Part shown: piece by piece, positions 24,476-36,139 of the stretch
Layout: the number at the start of each line of letters is the position of its first letter
Numbering within the stretch: position 1 is the stretch's first letter
NCBI GenBank assembly: GCA_963971225.1
Contig: OZ020269.1
Coordinates: forward strand, 25,838,963-25,902,962
Length of the DNA: 64,000 nucleotides
Direction: 5' to 3'
Source: Melieria omissa
Taxonomy: Eukaryota > Arthropoda > Insecta > Diptera > Ulidiidae
Made by a program: the position numbers and the translations under genes
Notes under the pieces: generated by a model
Databases searched by the model: none
Seen by the model: the letters and a program-made list of their open reading frames with translations, nothing else
Told to the model about the DNA's origin: nothing

Positions 24476-24895
24476 GCCTATCGTCAACAGTTATAAGTGA
24501 TGGGGCTGCCATCTGTCGTCCCTAGAAGAGAAACCTTCGTATGTGAGAGTTTACATATATATTACTGGGTTGTTTAGAGCGCCCTCGGTATATCCGTTGC
24601 TGCTAGATAGGAGATCTTTTTAGAAAACGCAGAGATTGGTGTCTTTGAAAACTTTTTTGTTGCAGTTCTACTGACTTACGTCCTGGCATGGCACTTTGAT
24701 AAATTGGTTTTTGTCGATGGCAGATAATATTTACATATGCATACATATATATTTACACAAATATATTGTATGAATATTTATTCACCTGCGACAAATTCTG
24801 TTGTTGCTTGTTGTTCGATACCCTTTTTCGTATGAGAAAAAATTGCTTCAAAAATATTGACACTTCGTTTCGCAGTTATCATTTAACTGGGCAAA
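24476..24895. other. Unassigned AT-rich interval
   Basis: A short stretch between the satellite and the next GC-richer block. It includes ATACATATATATTTACA-type AT dinucleotide sequence near 24735-24775 and no recognised element. Confidence 0.4.
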
Positions 24896-26083
24896 CGGTT
24901 GAAACAAAAAAAAAACAACTGTGACGTAGAATTGTTCGTCAATATTTGCAACGCACATAACCTAAAAAATCCGTTCGGATACAGTTTGGCTGCAGTGGCG
25001 GCGTCGGCTCGGCACCTGCTCGAAATATGTGCGCTGAAGCAGATTTATATGTTGTTTTTGCTTTCTTTGGCGTTTAGTGTTATTTTCGGCAGTCGCTCGC
25101 CCGCACGTCGCTGCGCTGCCGCTGGTGTGTGGTTGATTTTTTGCTCTTTTGTCGTGTGAGTTATTTGCCGCCGACTAAGCCGACTTGGTGCGGTTTTGCA
25201 TGGGTTGAGCGCGCGTTGGAGATTTAGTGTCAGCTTTTTCGGCCGTCGGCCGTCGGCCGTTGACGGTTGGCGGCAGTGTTGGTCAGTGACACAGCACGCT
25301 CGCACACTTGACTGCGCCTCTGCTTATTCATCCATCCGTTCATCCGCTCGTCCGTCCTTCTGTCCGTTCAGCCATTCGGCGCACGTTTCAAGTTGATTTT
25401 GTTTGTTGTTAATGCTGCTTTTATTGTTGTTTTTGTTGTTGTGTGCGTGTGTGTGTGTGTGTGTGTGGCCGGCCGGCCAATGGTCGCTTTTGTGCTCTGG
25501 AAATTTCACAACTGTAGCCATGGGGTTTGCGTAGTCTCGACATTTGTATCTGCGTCGTTTTGCGCTATGACCGAGCGGCCAGCAGTCAGCAGCCAACGGC
25601 AGCGGCGGCGGCAGCGTCAGATACTCGCTTACAGTTGGCGTCAATCGGTTATCGTCGTTGGCGTTCTACTCGTTGTTGTTGTTGTGGTTAATGTTGCTGT
25701 CGTTCAGCGTCGCACGCAATTCACACAACAACAACAACAACATGAAATACTCATTCAATTCGTTAATGGCCGCTTTGCCACCTCCCGCCTGTGCGTTCTA
25801 GTGTTTGCGTCGCCGCCGTCACCCTCACCCGCCCGTTGACGCACTATTCTGCGCCACGTTCGCCTTATGACATTTTCTTTTCAGCGCAGCGTCGTTTGAG
25901 GCGCGTTTGATTTGGATTTCGAAATTCATAAATTGCTGCTCGTTGTCGTTGTTGTTGTTGTTTGTTGCTTGTTTTTCTTCTGATTGTTGCTTGTGTTTTT
26001 GTTGCTTTCGTTTGTGTAATTATAATTACATTTTATAAGTGCGCTGCGCTACGCTCTGTACGCTTGTGCGGCCGCCACTCTGT

Positions 26084-26105
26084 CCGTCCGTCCGTCCGTC
26101 CGTCC
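26084..26105. repeat. (GTCC)n microsatellite
   Basis: Five or more perfect GTCC units, with looser versions continuing to about 26125. A similar tract is at about 27365-27395. Confidence 0.9.
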
Positions 26106-29100
26106 TGTCCGTTCATCCGTTCATATTTTGCAAGTGAGTCGACAACGACTCACTTCACTTCCACTCGGCTTCGTCGGTGCCTTGTCCTCTGTGCTTTGGG
26201 CTGATTGCGCGTCGTAGTCGCAGTCGTCGTCATCGTCGTTGTCGTCGTCGTTGGCGGTGGCGTCACGTATGGACGTATTGTATCTATGTGGATACTACTT
26301 TGCGTAAGTACTGAACTCGCGCGAGCATGTTTGACTGTTTGACTGCTTGGCTGGTTGGTTGTTTCGCTGATTGGGCCGTGCATGGCGCACTCGTGTTCCC
26401 AGGTCGCTTTTGAGTATAAAATAAAATTTATTTCATTTCAATTTCCACCCCCTGTGCGCGCCCGCTGCGCGCCCATGCCAGCAGCCTGTATGCGGCGTTG
26501 CTCTTGCGGCGTTGTCTCCTCGCGCTCATTTGGCGATTTGTCGTTGTTGTTGTTTTTTGTATCTTTTGATTTCCTCAGCTCATGCGGCTGCTGACGGTTG
26601 ACGGCTCTGGCTCTGGTCGTAGCTGTTGGTGCTGGTGGTGGTGGTGACTGTCTTGTTGTTGTTGTTGTTGTTTTTGTTGGGCTCGAGTTCGCCTTTGCCG
26701 ACTGCTACACTGAATTCCCCCTTTTTTTTTTGTTGCTTTTCGCTTCGCTCCTTTTATTTGTGTGTTGAACTTTTTGCGCTTCATTCCTTTTTGTTGTTAT
26801 TGGTCGTGTTGCTGTTGTTGTTTCACATTATTTAATTTATTTGGTTGGCTTGCTGGTTTTGTTGGCATGTATGTGTTTGTGTGTGTGTGTGTGCGTGTAT
26901 GTGTGAGTGTGTAATTTTTCATGCACACCAATCAGCCAGCAAACAAACAAAACAAAAACAACACCAACAACTGAGAAAAAATTGCCCAAAAATCAACAGC
27001 GCCCAAAACTGTTCGGCAGCGCAAATGCCAGCAAACAACAACAATGCTGCCACTGTCCAACGTCAACGTTGACGCTTGCGCTGACGTCGACTTTGACGTT
27101 TTCTCCTACCGGGCCGTGTCTCGTTCAGCACCTTATCGGCCCATCCACCTTGTCGTGCGCGCAGTTCAGCTCAGCTCAACCTGGCCGCAGCCAACATTTC
27201 ATCCATCATCGGTTTTCAAGCGTTGAATTCCTTTTTGGCGATTTCGTTGTTGTTGCTGTTGTTGCTGCTGATGTATAATTTTAGTGGTTTTTATAAAATA
27301 TTGAGCAGCTCACATTCGCTCAGGCCGTCGCCAGCAAGCCGTGCTGCGTCCGTTCATCTCGCTGGTCGCACGTCCGTCCGTCTGTCCGTCCGTTGATCCA
27401 ACGTCCAACGCTGTGCGGCCGTTTCGTTTAAAAGATATTTTCATTATATTGGCTGTTGTTGTTGTTGCTCTTGCTTTGGTTATTGCTTATTCCGTTCATT
27501 ATTATTTTTATTTTAAATATTTTACAACAACAACAACAAAGACAACAGCAATCACACTCACTCACCGAAATGTTACCAGACGCGTGTAGCGGCGCTGTGT
27601 TAGGTACAGATTCTTTTGTGTACGCTTCGTTTATGTGATGTGAGTTGTTGTTGTTTTTGTTGTTTTTTAGTGTTTTTGTTGCTGCTGCCATAATATCTGA
27701 CAATGAGTATCTGAGCTGTCGCTGCTGCGGTTTGCTGATTTTGCCGCTTTATAGTTGTTATTGTTGTTGTTGTTATATTTTATTGTTGTTGTTCCTATTT
27801 ATTGTTGTTTTTGTAATTGTAGTTGTTGTTGTTATTGTTGTGCCCACTGATAATGATTTATTCAATACGATTTGTTCGCGCTGCGCGTTGATCTTTTTCT
27901 TTTACTTTGCTGTTGTTGTTGTTGTTTTTGCTATGGCTGTGCGATTTATTTATTTCTTTATTTTTTCGTACATTCTTTTCTTTTCATCATACATTGGTTC
28001 GGCTGCTGGCTGCCGTCGCTTTTGGCGTTTATGAGTTTTTGTCAGAAGACAAAAATTCGATTAGATTTTGTTGCGATTGCGGCATTTCGCTGAATTTATA
28101 TGCGAAAGCCAAAAGCTACCAGAACTAAAGTATTTATCAGCATTTGTGCTAATATTCATCATTGATGTGGTGTGCAAATTTCACTGAATAGAACTTAATT
28201 CAACTAGTGGTGGCCGAATTGTGAATACGCACCCAGTTTCATATGAACTTTTTAGCAATAATTTTTGTGTTTATTTATCATTTTAGGAATTTATTCAAAT
28301 GCCATAAAAGACAACAATTACAATGAAGTTGCATTGTGCATGTAAAGTTACATTGTAAACTTATACATGTGTTAGTAAGATAAATGAGTAAAAAAGAGTA
28401 AATGGGTTCGTGAGATAAAAGTTGGCCACCTTTTTTTACACCAAACACTCACTTTTTAACACTCTTCAGCTCAGAAGTACAAAAAAATCATTCCAATAAC
28501 TTTATGCCTTTGCAAGTTGTGGTGCGTTTAGGACGGACACCAAATGTTTAACATTCGAGCCACAAATGAGTGAAATGTTTATTTATTTATTTATTCATCA
28601 ATTGATGGTTAAACAAACAATCTCAGTGCCTTTGATCTTGTTTATTATCTCCACTCCTTCTCCCCCATTTTTGCCTGTTGTCGTTCACCTCTTCTCCGCG
28701 CCGCATATGCCGCACTGCTTTCGCGTAGCGCATCAAAATGTAAACGTTCGAAAATTGCCAAAAAAAATCATCACATCGAAATCGAACGAATGCGCCATTT
28801 ATTGGCATTTCGTTTAGCGCTGTTGTTGCTTTGAAGTGTTTTTGTTGTTGTTTTTTTATCGCAGGCGTTATTTGCCTTTGATTTGCTTTTGGCACTTTTC
28901 TCCGCTCCGGGAGAAAAGTTTTCGTTCTTGTTATGCTTTTTGCCAAAGTTGCCCCGCTCCACTTCGGGACGGGTCGCTATCAGCTCGCAGCGGTGCGATT
29001 TGGGTGATTTTGTTGTTGTTGCTAAATTCGGGAACCCCTTGCCAAAACCACCACCACCACCACCACCCGTCGCCGTCGCCGCTGCGCCACACGATTCTGT

Positions 29101-29722
29101 CGCACTGGTCATTTACTTTGCTCGCTTCGTTTTTATTGTATTTGTTGGCTGTACAAGTTTTTGTTGCTTTTATTGTTGTTGTGCTTTTAGCTTGAATTAT
29201 GCTTATATGACATTAAAACATTAAACTACAGCAACAAAAGCGGCGTAGCGGAGTCAGCCGGAGCGTCGTGTGGTACGGCTGCGTTCGTCCGTCCATCTGT
29301 GGCCGCGTGTGCGTGTGTGTGTCGCGCTGTGTATCTGGTAGATACACTTTTGCTTCGCTGATGAATGTGTGGTGCGCTCGAAATGTGTATTTCAAATAAA
29401 TGTCGGCTATACGCCGTTGTCGCTGTTGTTGGTGTTGCCGTTCTTGTTGTTGTGTTTGCTGTCATTCTTCTTGTTGTTTGCATTTGCTGACGGGCTGTTG
29501 GTCGTTATGCCTTATGTGTTGTTGGCTCTATCGTTTGTCGGCTGTATCTGATAGATACACCACATCCGCACATGCCGCCATACCAACATACAAACAAACA
29601 AACATACGTGCGACGAGCCAGCACAACGACCGCACCGCTCCCCAGGTCGGTCCGTCGCATGTGTTAAGTTGAGCGTTGTGTGCTGTGAGCAGAATGCGAC
29701 GGCTGCGACCGCGACCGCGTCG

Positions 29723-30115
29723 ATGACGACGACGACAGCGTCGCTACACGGAATCGTACAGTACCTAATCGATAACTTAATGAGCTCACTCGCATTCAGT
29801 CACACAATCACTGGCCGCCAGTGCGAATGCCAACTGAAATTTATTCGTGTCTCTGTGTATCTCTCGGCATCGAAGTTTCGCGACACTGTCGCTGCGGTGA
29901 AACGTCGGAAATTGCCTCCTAGCGGCCACCTAAACGTGCGCCGCCGCCTGACCGCCACAGCTGCCCAACTGGCAGAGCGACGCTTTGATAGTTCGACCGA
30001 CTGTGGTGAGTGGTGCCGAAAAATAAATCCGCATCAAATTCGCTTTGCCTCATATTTTAGTCCGTCTGTACGCAACCGCAACATTGGGACAAATGCACCA
30101 GCGGGGGTGGCATAG
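29723..30115 (+). other. Non-repetitive open frame with a consensus donor; possible exon
   Basis: From the first ATG at 29723 the frame stays open for 130 codons with a mixed composition unlike the repeat-derived frames around it. It contains no domain I recognise. Two signals hint at a transcribed exon: CATTCAGTCACAC near 29797, which matches the arthropod initiator core TCAGT, and TGTGGTGAGT at 30002-30011, a good splice donor inside the frame. The frame could be chance in a GC-rich leader. I assign no function. Confidence 0.2.
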
Positions 30116-30639
30116 CCGGCCGGCGGTGGTGGGAATGCGCTGCATTGGCCGCTTGCATTGGTTCTTAAGATTAAATTATGGCAATAAAATTTAATTGCCG
30201 AGCATTAGTTTCTGCAAATACTGCGCACAGCGGCTCGCACACGTCATTTGCCGCTGGATAACCCGACTGGCCGAGGGGCGGCGCGGCGCAGCTGCTGTTG
30301 GCAGCCTAAGCGACTGGCTGGCAGTGTTTGTGTGATTGCGACATGTATGCAAATGACGCGACCGCTGTCGAGTGCGTCTGATGTTATCGCAAAAATGCGG
30401 TTTTTCTTGAAATTTCAAATAATAGAACAATTAAATTATTTAAATTCTTTCTTTATGCTGAAATTCTAGTACAAACATTTTAAGTGTTTAAGCTTTTAAG
30501 TGTTGAAGTGGCGTCGAGTGGCGATTTCATTTCAAGTGACACAAACCGACTACTATTTGAGAGCGCTAAATTGTTGCTATTTGCTGTTGTTGTATTTAGT
30601 AGTTGCAGAAAATATGTAAAATTTTTTTTAGAAATCAAT

Positions 30640-31290
30640 ATAAGTTTGAAATTTTTAATTAGTTAATTTATTTGATGAAAATTTAATTTAAAAAAAATCT
30701 AAATTAAACTAAAAATAAATTTATTAAAAAATAAAAAATGTATTAACTTAATTAAAATAAAGAAATTAATTCGTAATTAATTTAATTTATTAATTTAATT
30801 AATTTATTAACTTAATTAAAATAAATAAATTAATAAATTAATTCGTTAATTAATTTAATTAATTTATAATTGAATTAAATAAATTAATTCGTTAATTAAT
30901 TTAATTAATTAGTTAAATAATCCTAAATTTAAATTAATTAAGATAAATTAATTAATTTCAAATTAACTAAATTATTAAAAAGTAATAATAATTTAAAAAT
31001 TAATTTAATTTAAATCAATTTAATTTTTTTAATTTAATGTTGTTATTTTTATAAATCTTAAATTAACTAACTTACATTAAGTAATTCAATTTTTATTAAA
31101 CGAAATTAATTAATTTTAATTTTTTATTAATTGTTTTATTTCATTATTATTTAATAATTTTGTTAATTTAATATTTTATTAATTTAATAAAAAATGTAAC
31201 TAGTTCATTTAACACAAATTAATTAATTTAAGATAAATTAATTTATCTAAAATAAATTAATTAAAATTAATGAATATAATTTTTAACAAG
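30640..31290. repeat. TTAATT-rich low-complexity tract
   Basis: Almost entirely A/T, composed of interleaved TTAATT and AAATTAATT words, including direct repeats of TTAATTCGTTAATTAATTT near 30840-30900. No gene is possible here. Confidence 0.85.
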
Positions 31291-31309
31291 CACTAGTACA
31301 AAAGTTTAC

Positions 31310-31420
31310 AACTAAGTGACTGCAACTAAGTAGCTGGAGCATTTGACCGACAGTCTGAGGTGCGTGGTTCGAAGCTCGGCCTCTCCAATAGCAACATACG
31401 AAAGCCTCTCCAATAGAATA
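31310..31420 (+). mobile_element. Probable tRNA-derived SINE head, degenerate
   Basis: AAGTAGCTGGAGCATTTGAC at about 31328 resembles an A box region, and GTGGTTCGAAGCTC at about 31364 matches the B box (GGTTCGANNC), about 35 bp downstream, as in tRNA-derived SINEs. A direct repeat GCCTCTCCAATAG follows. It does not fold into a tRNA acceptor stem that I can see, so a SINE head rather than a tRNA gene is inferred. The 3' end is not defined. Confidence 0.4.
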
Positions 31421-31449
31421 ACAACATAAAATGTATATTGTGTAGTATT

Positions 31450-31600
31450 CAGTGGCTCACATGGATTTCATTTTGGGCGCCAAGTGGTTTGCGTACAACT
31501 TTTGAGCCCATTACAATTTGAAACCATATTTTGTACCAGCAATATTTGTGTTTGAAGTGTTTAACCTCCAACAACCCCCTTCCCTCTATGTGTGTCACTA
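31450..31600 (-). mobile_element. hAT-like MITE family, copy 1
   Basis: Aligns end to end with the reverse complement of the copy at 53397-53543: it starts CAGTGGCTCACATGGATTTC, has the shared middle GAAACCATATTTTGTACCAG, and ends near GTGTGTCACTA. The two flanking octamers do not match clearly, so the target duplication has decayed. Length is about 151 bp with no coding. Confidence 0.75.
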
Positions 31601-31980
31601 ATTGCATTGCATTCTCAGATAACTTTTCATGAAATAAAACGAGTTATAGACCATATGTCACCGCAATTGATAAGAGATAATTCATGTAATAGTCACTAGA
31701 AGGGAAATCGATGTTCACTACAGATCTTCGAATGACTAAGCACTAACTACCTGGGTACGAGAAAAGACCCACTGTGTGGTTCGCTTCGGTAAAATTCCAA
31801 AAATTACATGGTTTAGTCGGTTAGAATCTGGCAGTTTGGGTGTTCCAGTTCCTTGTACTCTTTTTTTCTCTTGCATATTGGGCAACGAGAGGGCGAATGG
31901 GACCAGAGCTGACGGACGCGAATTTGGTGACATATACCCACCGCCCTATGATTTTTACTTTAATCTAGACAGAAGGGCCA

Positions 31981-32486
31981 TTAACCCATTAAGCCCTGAG
32001 CGTTGCGTTTGCGCAACGTTTGGGAATTTCGCTACATTAAGTAATTCATAAAGATATAAGACTTGAAAATGGGTAGAATTGGATTCGAATTGATCGTTTT
32101 AGATTCTGCCATACTCAAATTTCAGAATTTTTTAAATATTCATATCTTTTTTTCGATCCAAAGTCAAAGGTTTTTTTTGGGGAATTTTAGAAATTCAATT
32201 AAGAATACTTATTCTTCAAACCTATCAAAATCCCTTTGTGGGCTGCATTTTGCAATCCTAAACTATTTAAAAATAAGTTTTAAAACATTTTTTTTTTTTG
32301 AAATTTTATGTTTTGTATATGACTAAGGCCCAATATTGCGTTTGCGCAACGTACCCTCCTGGTTCAGGGGGTGGGGGTATAAAGTTTTTGCTTGATTTTT
32401 TTTCTTGATTAGGTCAATTACTAAGATTGTGTAAAATTTTATGGAAATCGCACAAGCCTGACCCCAGAAAGGTTTTAATGGGTTAA
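31981..32486. mobile_element. TTAA-flanked MITE with subterminal direct repeats
   Basis: TTAA at both ends (31981-31984 and 32483-32486) with inner inverted ends CCCATTAA. A direct repeat of about 30 bp occurs at 31990-32019 and 32323-32352. Its core, GTTGCGTTTGCGCAACG, is nearly self-complementary. Length is 506 bp with no coding. The end sequence is related to, but distinct from, the CCCATAT ends of the MITE at 5501-6044. It is inferred to be piggyBac-like. Confidence 0.75.
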
Positions 32487-32489
32487 GCA

Positions 32490-33118
32490 CTGTAGGATCT
32501 CACGCGCGCTGACGACTTTGCGTCTTCTGCGGTTTAGCAAAACAGACCTTTGTACTCATCTCCTATTTTAACTTCTGGCACTTTAAATCAGAAAGAAAGA
32601 ATTGGACGTTGTCCTTGTGTCATTGGGGATATCGCCAGATTCATCCGAAGTGCATTTGTTCATTTGTCTACATTAAGAACTTCTATATATGAACTGAAAT
32701 TTAGTTTCTACCTAAAAGTCAACCCCGTCTTAACCGCCGCCACATCTCATGGAACAATTTTGACTATCAAAAAACAGTCTATTGGAAACAGTCCATTTAG
32801 AGTACGAATTCAAGACCATTGCAGCAATTTAAAATAGTTTTAAAAATGTTTATAAAACTTGAGTATGCATAAAGAAGAAATAATAGAGAAACAGATGAGT
32901 CTTTAGAGTCTTTCCAAAAGATCCTTTCGTTTCATGGAAGCGCGTGATTGGTAGTCAGTAGAATTTTCGTCCCACTTGTATGATTCGATGAGTAATTTAC
33001 TGTACCCACTTCGAGGAAACTAATGATTCAATACAATATATTCAAATTAAGATATTGCAGTACTGAATCTCGGAAACAATGGGCCATGCAGCCGATTCAG
33101 TGGTAATGTCTCGTCCTT
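32490..33118. other. Unassigned sequence
   Basis: A 95-codon frame at 32550-32837 has no recognised domain. No repeat structure or family similarity was seen. It may be old transposon residue. Confidence 0.3.
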
Positions 33119-33270
33119 GAGACCTTGGGCCACAACAACTCGTTACTGGGATACGGTAGGTGCCTCTGCAGAAAGAAATTAAATCACATCAATAGAAAAT
33201 ATGGTTCCTCTACTTGATCCATTTAATGGAGACAAAGCCTCGCTTTCTCTTTGACGTTGCCATCAAACAT
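33118..33270 (-). mobile_element. Decayed 3' end of an RTE element
   Basis: Colinear with positions 53840-54010 of the intact RTE in this window. It keeps CACAACAACTCGTTACTGGG (compare the CATAACAACCCGTTATCGGG start of the intact element's 3' end), then CTACTTGATCC and GGAGACAAAGCCTCGCTTTC in the same order and spacing. It is heavily mutated and has no open frame. Confidence 0.65.
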
Positions 33271-34350
33271 TTGTTTTTACGTCCTTATATCTTATTCATT
33301 CATTCACTGCTTGTCCAATTATGAGATTAAGACCCAACTTCCCGCAGTGCTCATATCTATTACTATCTTCTTTTTTTCCTATTATCTTTTAATGATGTCA
33401 AACTTGCTTATTTTAAATTAGAAAATCTGTCGCTGCTGTTATGAGCTAAGTTCTCGATAAAAAATGGTTTCAGGTTGGAAGGGCTTTGCCAAAAGGAAAT
33501 ACAAAGTTTATTTGATTTATTTACGCATTGTTGTGAAAGATATTTATTTTTAGTTGTTTTCATATTGAAAGAGATGAATTTTGAAGGGTGCTTTGTTTTT
33601 ATTAAAAGTTTAATGCTTAAAGATTTAGTTGTTCAGTGGTTGATAATGGTGTACAATGAGAAGACGAATTCTCATTTCAACACAATCATTTTTGATGCCA
33701 GTGATTTCAGGAGATAAAGTAGGGGCTAAAGACTTTCTACTTTGATGTGACTAGAAAGCTAAGATGTCAAACTTCTAGTTTTTCACTTCTGGTTGCCTAA
33801 AACCTGTCCTTTATTAACCCTTTCGACCGCAAAGTTGTCTGAGAGCAACTTCACCTATTTGTCATCTTATAGCAAGAGCTACGATTGATTTATGGGTTTA
33901 ATTTAAGTAGGCACCAACAAATTAATATTTTTAGAAATGAATTCAAAGAAAATTTCACAAATTTTACTGTTTTGCGAAAAATAATTTCCAATAATTTGCA
34001 GCGAAGTCAGGAAAAGTTTGTGTTCTAGTGAGCATTGGCGTCTTTTTTTAACGACGAGGGAGCATCGGCCAGTGCGGGACTTTAAACCTCTAAAACCCCT
34101 CTCTTCCGGACAGTTAACCCTTCTGAGACCACCGCATTGGTGTCTGTAGTTGCTTTAGAGCTTCAGGCTTCAGTATTTGATCAGAAACACTCCAAAAGTG
34201 CAAAATTTCTGTGTTTTTGTGTTTCGCATCGATTTGCTCAAGTTCCGCTTAAGCAAATATTGTCGCTTAATTTCGCGCGTCTCATTGCAGCCAACTATTT
34301 ACAGCGCCAGTGACTAATTAACGCTCGAGGGACTTTCCGAAACGAAATCA
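33271..34350. other. AT-rich DNA with two TTAACCC words, nothing else recognised
   Basis: TTAACCCTTTCGACCG at 33814 and TTAACCCTTCTGAGACC at 34113 look like one end of TTAA-type MITEs (compare 37132-37390). No matching GGGTTAA partner was found near either, so they are solo ends at best. The 80-codon frame at 33475-33717 matches nothing. Confidence 0.35.
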
Positions 34351-35600
34351 AATGAAATAAAGTAAAATAAAAACGCCGTCACGCAATTCGCTGCTCAAAC
34401 GCGGATGCGAAGAAATTGTTTTTGTGCGCTTAGAAAAAACGGCCGTAACTGGCGGTCTCGACGTCGACGTCTGAGAATCGAGAATATCTGCCGCGGCAAA
34501 CTTTTCGCTCGCTGTCCGGCCGGCTGGCTGGGCTGACGTTGGTGGAGGTGGTGTGGTGTTGACGGCAGTGGCGTTGTCGCTCGGATGGTTCTTTCATTTT
34601 GTGTGCACTTGGAAATGAAATAAAAATTCGTTGTGTGCGCGCGTCAACGAGTGCAGCGGCGCAGCATTGCGGGGGCGCGCGGTAGAACGCGATGCAAAGC
34701 AATGAAAATCGACTAAAAAAAGAAAACAGCAGCGAACACAAATCGAACGCGGCGCACAAGTAAAGCAAAAGAATTGTGTGCAATCAGATTTATTGACGCT
34801 GCCGAGGCATACGGAATACCAAGAAAAATGCAAAATTACAACAATACGAAATATCTAGAAGTGCGCTGTACGTCGTTGTGTGTGTGTGTGTGTGTGTGAG
34901 TGACGAGTGTTTGTGTGTGTGTGCAGCAAATATATATAAATAAATACTTGGAAATTGAATGGGGGAAGGCGAGAATTGCTGAAGCGTAAAGTGACAGCAG
35001 TGCAAGCGTTGTTGGAGTTGGCGGTGGCGGCGGCGGTGGCGGCGGCTCGGGGGGTGCAACAGTCACCGCACGAAAGTTCGAACGACCAGCGATATGACTG
35101 GACTACACAGCAGCGGCGGCAGTGCTGCAAGGCGACTGTGGCACAGCGCACTGTCCGATAAAGTCCAACGACGGACAACGCGCAGCGCTGAAATACAACA
35201 AAAAAAAAAAAACAACTCACATTCAATTAAAATGCCCGAAAACAACAAAAACCCCAAAACACAACAACATAATCAAATAAAATAAAATAAAAACTCAGCC
35301 AACAGCAAACGAGACGCTGTACGAAAAAAGCCAGAAAAGCCCAACAACAACAATGAGAGTGGAATTGGAAGCAACAACAACATGAGCGAAAACAGCACAA
35401 GCCACAAGCCCAACAACAGACAATAGTACGGCGAGAAGAGAAGTCAGCCGAAAAGACTCGGACTTGGTGGACGCATGGGTTTTGTACGAACGAACGTACA
35501 CACGGACAGCCGCACGGTTGCTCGGCAACATGTCTGCGTGTGCGTTTGTGTTTGTGTGCAAATTTGATGTGCACAATTTAAAGTTAATTAAAAATTAAAA
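34350..35600 (+). other. CAA-rich, GC-richer block; possible plus-strand 5' leader
   Basis: From about 34800 to 35410 the plus strand carries CAACAA runs, (GT)n at 34877-34898 and GGCGG runs at 35020-35045. It also has several very short ATG-initiated frames that terminate at once, for example at 35231 and 35382. This is the pattern of a long fly 5' UTR with upstream ORFs. Frames of up to 123 codons on the minus strand are repeat translations. No TATA box, donor or main start codon can be fixed. Confidence 0.35.
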
Positions 35601-36139
35601 ATTTGCTCGCAAATTGCAAACCTTCAACATTTGTTGGGCGCACGATTGCAGCAAGTCGTCGTTGCTATAATTTACGGCCAACATTCATGACAATTCTGCA
35701 AGCGGGCGGGGCCAACATGGTTAGCGGCAACATATGCTTGTAATTAGCCAATGTTTGGCTATGCCTTTTGGCTAAAACTGCTACTTGCGTGCTGGCCATG
35801 CGTTATGAGTTATGGTCTTGAAATTTTATGTGTGCTAAGTGATTCAAATATCTGCCATCTGTTGTTGTAATTGCACAGTGGTAGAGTAATTACATTGTTG
35901 AGAATGACAACTGAAAATTGTCAGCAGGCGCAGTGTTGGTTGGTGGGAATGGGCGTGGTCTGCTGAATTTTTATGTGGATCGTTGAACTTGGCAAAATGG
36001 CAAATGGCCTTTTAGTTTTGCGATCCAAACTCTTGATTCCAAATGTCTAAACTTGCTCCACGACAGGTCCAAACTGTCCAATTTATGCAAAAAGATCATT
36101 CAAACAAAATACCAAACTGATACCAAAACTTTTCAACTA
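35600..36139. other. Unassigned sequence left of the mariner
   Basis: Mixed composition with no gene or repeat recognised. Confidence 0.35.

Larger units (their letters stand above)
24896..30150. other. Large GC-richer, simple-repeat-rich noncoding block
   Basis: About 5 kb of CpG-containing sequence with GTT/GCT runs on the plus strand, (GT)n at 25440-25466 and 26878-26896, and GTCC runs at 26084-26105 and 27365-27395. No transposon was recognised inside. The many frames of 60-150 codons are repeat translations with no domains. The best non-repeat frame is 29723-30115 (see separate entry). The texture suggests a promoter or first-exon neighbourhood or long intron of a host gene, mainly minus-strand by its CAA sense. 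Confidence 0.4.

Noticed and set aside
33814..34116. TTAACCC words as a complete TTAA MITE
   Set aside because: Both words point the same way and no inverted partner was found.
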